This document shows positions 24,236 to 27,948 of a DNA stretch of 27,948 nucleotides, one piece after another. The stretch covers positions 1 to 27,948 of the forward strand of contig JAJYHI010000084.1 of the NCBI GenBank assembly GCA_021784835.1, in the 5' to 3' direction. The position numbers and the translations under genes were made by a program. The DNA is from a bacterium. GTDB taxonomy: Bacteria > SZUA-79 > Acidulodesulfobacterales > Acidulodesulfobacteraceae. The notes below the pieces were generated by a model. The model ran no database searches and was not told where the DNA came from. It worked only from the letters and a program-made list of their open reading frames with translations. The stretch's first letter is position 1. Each line of letters starts with the position of its first letter.

Positions 24236-25021
24236 ATGAACTATGGAAAAATAACGGTTATAGGAACCGGACCCGGCGGATTGGAGCATTTAAGCAAAAA
24301 GGCTTTGGAGTCGATTATGGAAGCTGAAGCGGTTATAGGCTATTCGTCTTATTTAAAGCAGATTAGCGGTTTATTGAAAGATACGCAGGAAAAGATTCCG
24401 TTTAATATGAAAGACGAAATTAAGCGGTGCGAAGCGGCGGTTAAAAAATCTTTGGAAGGAAAAACGACTGCTTTAGTTTCCGGAGGCGATGCCGGAATTT
24501 ACGGTATGAGCGGTTTATTGCTTGAAATTTTAGACGAACAGTCCCTTACCGGAAAAGTTCCCGTAGAAATAGTTCCGGGCATTCCGGCATTCTGCGCCGT
24601 GGCGGCTGCCGCCGGAGCGCCGATAACGAACGATTTTTGCGTTGTTTCTTTGTCCAATCTTTTAACGCCCTGGCAGGATATAGAAAAAAGACTAAGAGCT
24701 GCGGCGGCGGGAGATTTCGTAATAATAATATATAATCCCAAGAGCATGAAGCGGAAAGACGAGTTAACGCAGGCGAAAAATATTTTGCTGGAAACTATAG
24801 AAAAAGACAGGCCTGCGGTTATAGCAAAGGCGGTAACGAGACCCGACGAAGAAATAGTTATTACGACGCTTGAAAATATCGACAAATTCGATATAGTAAG
24901 CATGAATTCTTCCATAATAATAGGCAACGGCAATACATTCGTAAACGAATTATTCATGATAACGAGGAGAGGCTACGGAAATAAATACGATTTAAGCGGA
25001 AACGGTTTAATTGAAAAATAG
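24236..25021 (+). CDS. cbiH: Precorrin-3B C17-methyltransferase CbiH/CobJ
   Basis: CbiH methylates C-17 and drives ring contraction of cobalt-precorrin-3. The 261-aa length is typical. Its motifs are GTGPGG (10-15), IGYSSYLKQI (34-43) and VSGGDAGIYGM (81-91), the last with the GD pair and following Gly-Ile-Tyr-Gly typical of CbiH/CobJ. IVPGIPAFCAVAAAAGAP follows. A TAAGGA ribosome-binding site lies about 10 bases before ATG 24236. The gene lies 43 bases after cbiG and is the last cbi gene in the window. With the upstream genes it supplies the C1, C5, C11, C15, C17 and C20 methylation steps. Confidence 0.92.
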   Translation: MNYGKITVIGTGPGGLEHLSKKALESIMEAEAVIGYSSYLKQISGLLKDTQEKIPFNMKDEIKRCEAAVKKSLEGKTTALVSGGDAGIYGMSGLLLEILDEQSLTGKVPVEIVPGIPAFCAVAAAAGAPITNDFCVVSLSNLLTPWQDIEKRLRAAAAGDFVIIIYNPKSMKRKDELTQAKNILLETIEKDRPAVIAKAVTRPDEEIVITTLENIDKFDIVSMNSSIIIGNGNTFVNELFMITRRGYGNKYDLSGNGLIEK

Positions 25022-25074
25022 ACGTAAATTAAATTAAAATTAATTTGAAAAAATAAACGGAGGATAATTAAATT

Positions 25075-26010
25075 ATGCGGATACTTGTAACGGGAGGAGC
25101 GGGTTTTATAGGCTCTAATTTATGCGAAAGGCTTTTAAACGAAGGTCATGAAGTTTTATGTATGGATAATTTTTATACCGGCTCTAAAAATAATATAAAA
25201 GAATTTATCGAAAATCCGTCTTTTGAATTAATAAGGTGGGATATCAGCCTGCCTTTTAACATAGAAGCCGATTTTATCGTCAACCTTGCTTGTCCTGCAT
25301 CCGTCCCGCATTATCAGAGAGACCCTTTGAAAACTATGAAAGACAACGTTTTCGGCATATTTAACGTCATGGAAAACGCAAGACGCCTTAAAATACCGGT
25401 TCTTCATACTTCTACATCCGAAGTTTACGGTTCTCCGTCTGTTCATCCGCAGCCGGAAAATTACAACGGCAACGTTAATCCCGTTTCTATAAGGTCTTGC
25501 TACGACGAAGGAAAAAGAGCGGCCGAAACTATTATGTTCGATTACCGCAGGCAGTACGGAACGGATATAAAAGTAATAAGGGTTTTTAATACGTACGGAC
25601 CTAAAATGCTCGAAAACGACGGCAGGGTAGTTTCCAATTTTATCGTTCAGGCTCTAAGAGGGCAAGATTTAACCGTTTACGGAGACGGAAAACAGACGCG
25701 TTCTTTCTGCTACGTATCCGATTTAATCGACGGAATTATGCTCTTCATTAACGATAAAAGCGGATTTACCGGACCGGTTAATATGGGAAATAACTACGAA
25801 TTTACAATATCGGATTTTGCAGATTTAGTTTTACGGCTAACCGGGTCGAAATCGAAAATTAAATTAGTAGAACTGCCTAAAGACGACCCTATACAGAGAA
25901 ATCCCGATTTAACGCTTGCAAAAACTAAACTAGGATATAACCCTAAGGTAGATATAGAAAGCGGAATTAAAAAAACCGTAGAATATTTTAAGAAAGTAAT
26001 ATCGCGATAA
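25075..26010 (+). CDS. uxs: UDP-glucuronic acid decarboxylase (UDP-xylose synthase)
   Basis: This extended short-chain dehydrogenase converts UDP-glucuronate to UDP-xylose with bound NAD+, for extracellular polysaccharide or lipopolysaccharide sugars. In 311 aa it shows the Rossmann motif GGAGFIG (7-13), LACPASVPHYQRDP (71-84), TSTSEVYG (112-119), the catalytic Y143 and K147 in SCYDEGK, and RVFNTYGP. The motif LACPAS with HYQ followed by CYDEGKR is specific for UXS over UDP-glucose epimerases. A strong GGAGG ribosome-binding site (about 25060-25064) precedes the start. It lies 53 bases after cbiH on the same strand, which may be read-through or a separate unit. The call is firm. Confidence 0.93.
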   Translation: MRILVTGGAGFIGSNLCERLLNEGHEVLCMDNFYTGSKNNIKEFIENPSFELIRWDISLPFNIEADFIVNLACPASVPHYQRDPLKTMKDNVFGIFNVMENARRLKIPVLHTSTSEVYGSPSVHPQPENYNGNVNPVSIRSCYDEGKRAAETIMFDYRRQYGTDIKVIRVFNTYGPKMLENDGRVVSNFIVQALRGQDLTVYGDGKQTRSFCYVSDLIDGIMLFINDKSGFTGPVNMGNNYEFTISDFADLVLRLTGSKSKIKLVELPKDDPIQRNPDLTLAKTKLGYNPKVDIESGIKKTVEYFKKVISR

Positions 26011-26030
26011 AATAAAATATAATAAAACCA

Positions 26031-26052
26031 CGTAAAATAATCGTAAAATAAT
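26031..26052. repeat. Tandem 11-bp repeat (CGTAAAATAAT x2)
   Basis: Two adjacent identical 11-base units occupy the gap between the uxs gene and the small membrane protein. No known function. Confidence 0.7.
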
Positions 26053-26099
26053 ATGCGGAATATAATATAAACCATAAATATATATAAAAATTTTTTACT

Positions 26100-26327
26100 A
26101 TGAATATAAATATAGACGCCGTTATTATAGAGTCGGCGATTTACATTATAGTTGCGTTTATTACCGGTTTTTTGCTGAGGGACGAAGAGTTAAAAAAAAT
26201 TAAGCGCGTTATTTTGATTTTATATTTAGTCGTCGGTATAGCCGTACAGAGCGTCCTGTATTTTCTTATACTTTCCGCTGGAGTTTTGCTTTCCGCGGTA
26301 TTAGTGCTAAAATATTTTAACGAATAA
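26100..26327 (+). CDS. Small hydrophobic membrane protein, function unknown
   Basis: The 75-aa protein has one hydrophobic helix at ~8-26, a charged stretch (RDEELKKIKR, 27-36), and a long hydrophobic region at ~37-71 that could be one or two helices. The loop charge suggests a cytoplasmic Lys/Arg-rich turn. No recognised domain or homologue can be named from sequence. It has no clear ribosome-binding site; a TATAAT lies about 34 bases upstream (26061-26066) without a good -35 box. It stands alone between the cobalamin/UXS cluster and the tRNA. Sequence composition is that of a genuine membrane gene, but it could be a spurious ORF. Confidence 0.55.
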   Translation: MNINIDAVIIESAIYIIVAFITGFLLRDEELKKIKRVILILYLVVGIAVQSVLYFLILSAGVLLSAVLVLKYFNE

Positions 26328-26357
26328 AATAAATATTGACGCGGCGCAATAAAAATA

Positions 26358-26386
26358 TTGACAAGAAGGCAATTTTTATTTATACT
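26358..26386 (+). promoter_or_regulatory. Sigma70-like promoter of tRNA-Asn
   Basis: TTGACA (26358-26363) and TATACT (26381-26386) are separated by exactly 17 bases, a near-consensus promoter. Predicted start is near 26393, about 40 bases before the mature tRNA. Confidence 0.75.
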
Positions 26387-26432
26387 ATCTTATCAGTTAT
26401 TAGTGCAATTCATAACATTATTCATTCTATAT

Positions 26433-26508
26433 TCCCCGATAGCTCAGCCGGCAGAGCAAGTGACTGTTAATCACTGGGTCGATGGTTCGAATCCGTCTCG
26501 GGGAGCCA
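26433..26508 (+). tRNA. tRNA-Asn (anticodon GTT)
   Basis: This 76-nt tRNA includes encoded CCA (26506-26508). The acceptor stem is TCCCCGA (26433-26439) against TCGGGGA (26498-26504), seven perfect pairs, with discriminator G. The D-arm has AGCTCAGCCGGCAGAGC. The anticodon stem AGTGA/TCACT encloses the loop CTGTTAA with anticodon GTT (26466-26468), reading AAC and AAU. The T-arm has GGTTCGAATCC. All conserved positions fit a normal tRNA. It is preceded by a strong promoter and is isolated from other RNA genes. Confidence 0.96.
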
Positions 26509-26842
26509 GTTTAAAACCTCTATAAATAAGTCTTTCCAGACTATCTTAAGATATTTCATCAAGATAGACGATAATCTTGCCACTAAAAATATGTAAAAAT
26601 TTAGATATTCCACTTCCTTGAATAAAGTTTTTAGATTTTTGGACTTAGGTAAGCGGAGATGTGAAATTTATTATGCGAAAAAGCACATATAAAATAAAAA
26701 AACCTGCCGGAAGTAGTTGGTAACCGGCAGGTTAGGAGGACATTACATCGAGGAGTTAAGATGAAAACATAAAACCTCTTCTATTTTAATTATAAAACAT
26801 AAAATTCAAAAAATCAATTTTTTTTAGAATTTTTTTAAAAAA
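26509..26842. other. Intergenic region between tRNA-Asn and the chemotaxis receptor
   Basis: These 334 bases contain no gene that I can support. On the plus strand a CTATCTT/AAGATAG pair follows the tRNA, without a T-run. A terminator serving the minus-strand receptor gene lies at 26701-26733. A GAGGAG near 26751 sits just before a three-codon ORF (ATG AAA ACA TAA) that looks like a gene-start fossil. The rest is AT-rich. Confidence 0.5.
26691..26733 (-). terminator. Intrinsic terminator of the chemotaxis-receptor gene
   Basis: AACCTGCCGG (26701-26710) and CCGGCAGGTT (26724-26733) form a perfect 10-bp stem with a 13-base loop. On the minus strand the stem is followed by TTTTTATTTT, a rho-independent terminator tail. 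It lies about 110 bases beyond the receptor stop codon, so the receptor mRNA would have a fairly long 3' UTR. Confidence 0.8.
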
Positions 26843-27948
26843 TTACGCCGTCTTAAACATCCTTACCATATTTGACAAATCCAAAGCCATTCTCCCAAGT
26901 TCTTCCGAAGAGGCTATGACCTGCCTGGAACCGGCCTGCGCGTTGTCCTGTGCTTTAATTATTTCTTCGGATGAAAGAGATATCTCTTCGCTAACCTGCG
27001 ACTGCTCCTCGGAAGCGGTGGCAATCTGCGTTATCATCTCTTTTAGTTTGAGCATTAAAGAATTTATGTTGGATATAGCTTCGGCGGATTTTCCGGCAAT
27101 CTCGGCTCCCTTGGAGACTTCCTCTTTTCCTTTCTGCATAGAGGTAACCGCATCCTGAGTGTTTCTTTGTATGCTAAGTATCATAGCCTCTATCTCTTTT
27201 GTAGCTTTTGTGGTTCTTTCGGCCAGCTTTCTTACCTCGTCGGCTACTACGGCAAAACCTCTTCCCTGTTCTCCGGCTCTGGCGGCTTCTATGGCGGCGT
27301 TTAAGGCTAGAAGATTAGTCTGGTCGGCTATGTCGTTAATTACGCCTATGATTTCGCCTATTTTTTCGGAAGAAGAACCTAGTTCGGTAATAGTGGCGGA
27401 AACGGCGGATACGGTTTTTTCAATGTTTTTCATCTCTCTCGCCACGTCCTGAACCGACTTAGTGCCGTAATCGACGACCTTTTCCGTTTCCTGAGCTTTC
27501 TGGGCGGAAGAGGAAGAGTTCTTTGCTACTTCTATTATTGCTATAGACATCTGTTTAATGGATTCTATTATGCGGGACGCTTTTTCCCTCATCTGTTCTA
27601 TGGTCTTTTCGAACTCTCTCGAAGAGGAATTAAGCTGTTCGGACTGCGAGCTTAAGGAGTTGGAAGTGTTGACGATGCCTTTTACGTTGCCGGATAAAGA
27701 ATCTACCAAGCTGTTGACCTGTTCTATAAGGATGCCTATTTCGCTTTCTTTAGGGACGCCTGATATTTTAATTTTGGAAGTAAGGTCGCCTCCAGCGATA
27801 TGCTTGATTTTTTCATCCACTAAGTTTAATACCTTTATGACTGAATTTTTAAAATATAAAATTACTATCAGCGCTCCTATTAAAAATACGATAGGGAATG
27901 CTATGAATATATAATCCAGCAATTTTACCTTTTTATAATAAGATTTAT
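26843..27948 (-). CDS. Methyl-accepting chemotaxis protein (partial, N-terminus outside window)
   Basis: The minus-strand frame is open to the window edge. A TTG at 27922 could start it, but the in-frame codons upstream (27925 to 27946) contain no stop, so the gene very likely continues and the 359-residue stretch is the C-terminal part. Visible domains are a membrane helix (about 5-24 from TTG), HAMP (FKNS to about 80) and the long signalling coiled coil. The conserved hairpin tip, with [24 protein letters not shown] residues, is near 205-230. It would couple to CheA/CheW at the inner membrane, transmitting an unseen periplasmic sensor domain. No CheR-binding pentapeptide ends the protein (it finishes MVRMFKTA). 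A terminator follows. No che genes are in the window. Confidence 0.93.
   Translation of the reverse strand, partial: KSYYKKVKLLDYIFIAFPIVFLIGALIVILYFKNSVIKVLNLVDEKIKHIAGGDLTSKIKISGVPKESEIGILIEQVNSLVDSLSGNVKGIVNTSNSLSSQSEQLNSSSREFEKTIEQMREKASRIIESIKQMSIAIIEVAKNSSSSAQKAQETEKVVDYGTKSVQDVAREMKNIEKTVSAVSATITELGSSSEKIGEIIGVINDIADQTNLLALNAAIEAARAGEQGRGFAVVADEVRKLAERTTKATKEIEAMILSIQRNTQDAVTSMQKGKEEVSKGAEIAGKSAEAISNINSLMLKLKEMITQIATASEEQSQVSEEISLSSEEIIKAQDNAQAGSRQVIASSEELGRMALDLSNMVRMFKTA

Noticed and set aside
26701..26733. Hairpin considered as part of a c-di-GMP riboswitch
   Set aside because: Only the stem is present; the GEMM core positions were not found. The T-run on the minus strand makes an intrinsic terminator the simpler reading.
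27558..27914. 118-codon plus-strand ORF opposite the chemotaxis receptor
   Set aside because: It is a typical shadow of a coiled-coil gene in the opposite frame; the receptor motifs are clear on the minus strand.
1..27948. CRISPR arrays
   Set aside because: No regularly spaced repeats of 23-37 bp were seen; the repeats found are a tandem duplication and isolated copies of a 22-mer.

Overview
The window is a compact, AT-rich bacterial segment with a Gram-negative character. It encodes an Omp85 outer-membrane protein, TamB, a methyl-accepting chemotaxis protein and the anaerobic (cobalt-early) branch of corrin ring synthesis. Together with the many AT-rich, Lys/Asn/Ile-heavy proteins, this suggests an anaerobic or microaerophilic deltaproteobacterium-like organism. 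The lineage is an inference from gene content, not a phylogenetic result.

Left region (1-5212). A partial AAA+/DUF4143 ATPase and a large multi-pass membrane protein (GT-C-like) lie on the minus strand. A second, complete DUF4143 ATPase lies on the plus strand. Four copies of a 22-bp sequence with core AATAAATCTGACCCCTTT mark the edges of these genes: three on the plus strand and one inverted. One copy is part of a ~107-bp tandem duplication that also duplicates a promoter. This is the most mobile-looking part of the window, although no transposase is visible.

Middle region (5213-10357). Ordinary housekeeping and signalling genes follow on the plus strand: an RhlE-type DEAD-box helicase behind a long leader, aroB (shikimate pathway), a XerC/XerD-type recombinase, and a globin-coupled HD-GYP protein that looks like a heme-sensing c-di-GMP phosphodiesterase.

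Right-centre region (10390-26010). Ten plus-strand genes are packed with overlaps or gaps of no more than about 55 bases and may be one transcription unit of about 15.6 kb. They are an OmpR/PhoB-type response regulator without a kinase, tamB, an Omp85 protein with seven apparent POTRA repeats, cbiD, cbiET, cbiL, cbiF, cbiG, cbiH, and UDP-glucuronate decarboxylase. The first three suggest envelope assembly. The six cbi genes cover the methyltransferase and ring-contraction steps of anaerobic cobalamin synthesis; cbiC, cbiJ, cbiA and the chelatase are not in the window. No cobalamin riboswitch was recognised.

Right end (26011-27948). A small membrane protein and a tRNA-Asn(GTT) with a near-consensus promoter are followed by a minus-strand chemotaxis receptor. 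The receptor's 5' end lies beyond the window, and a strong intrinsic terminator lies downstream of its stop codon. Several genes have sigma70-like promoters placed so that the transcript would start at or within a few bases of the start codon, which suggests leaderless mRNAs.
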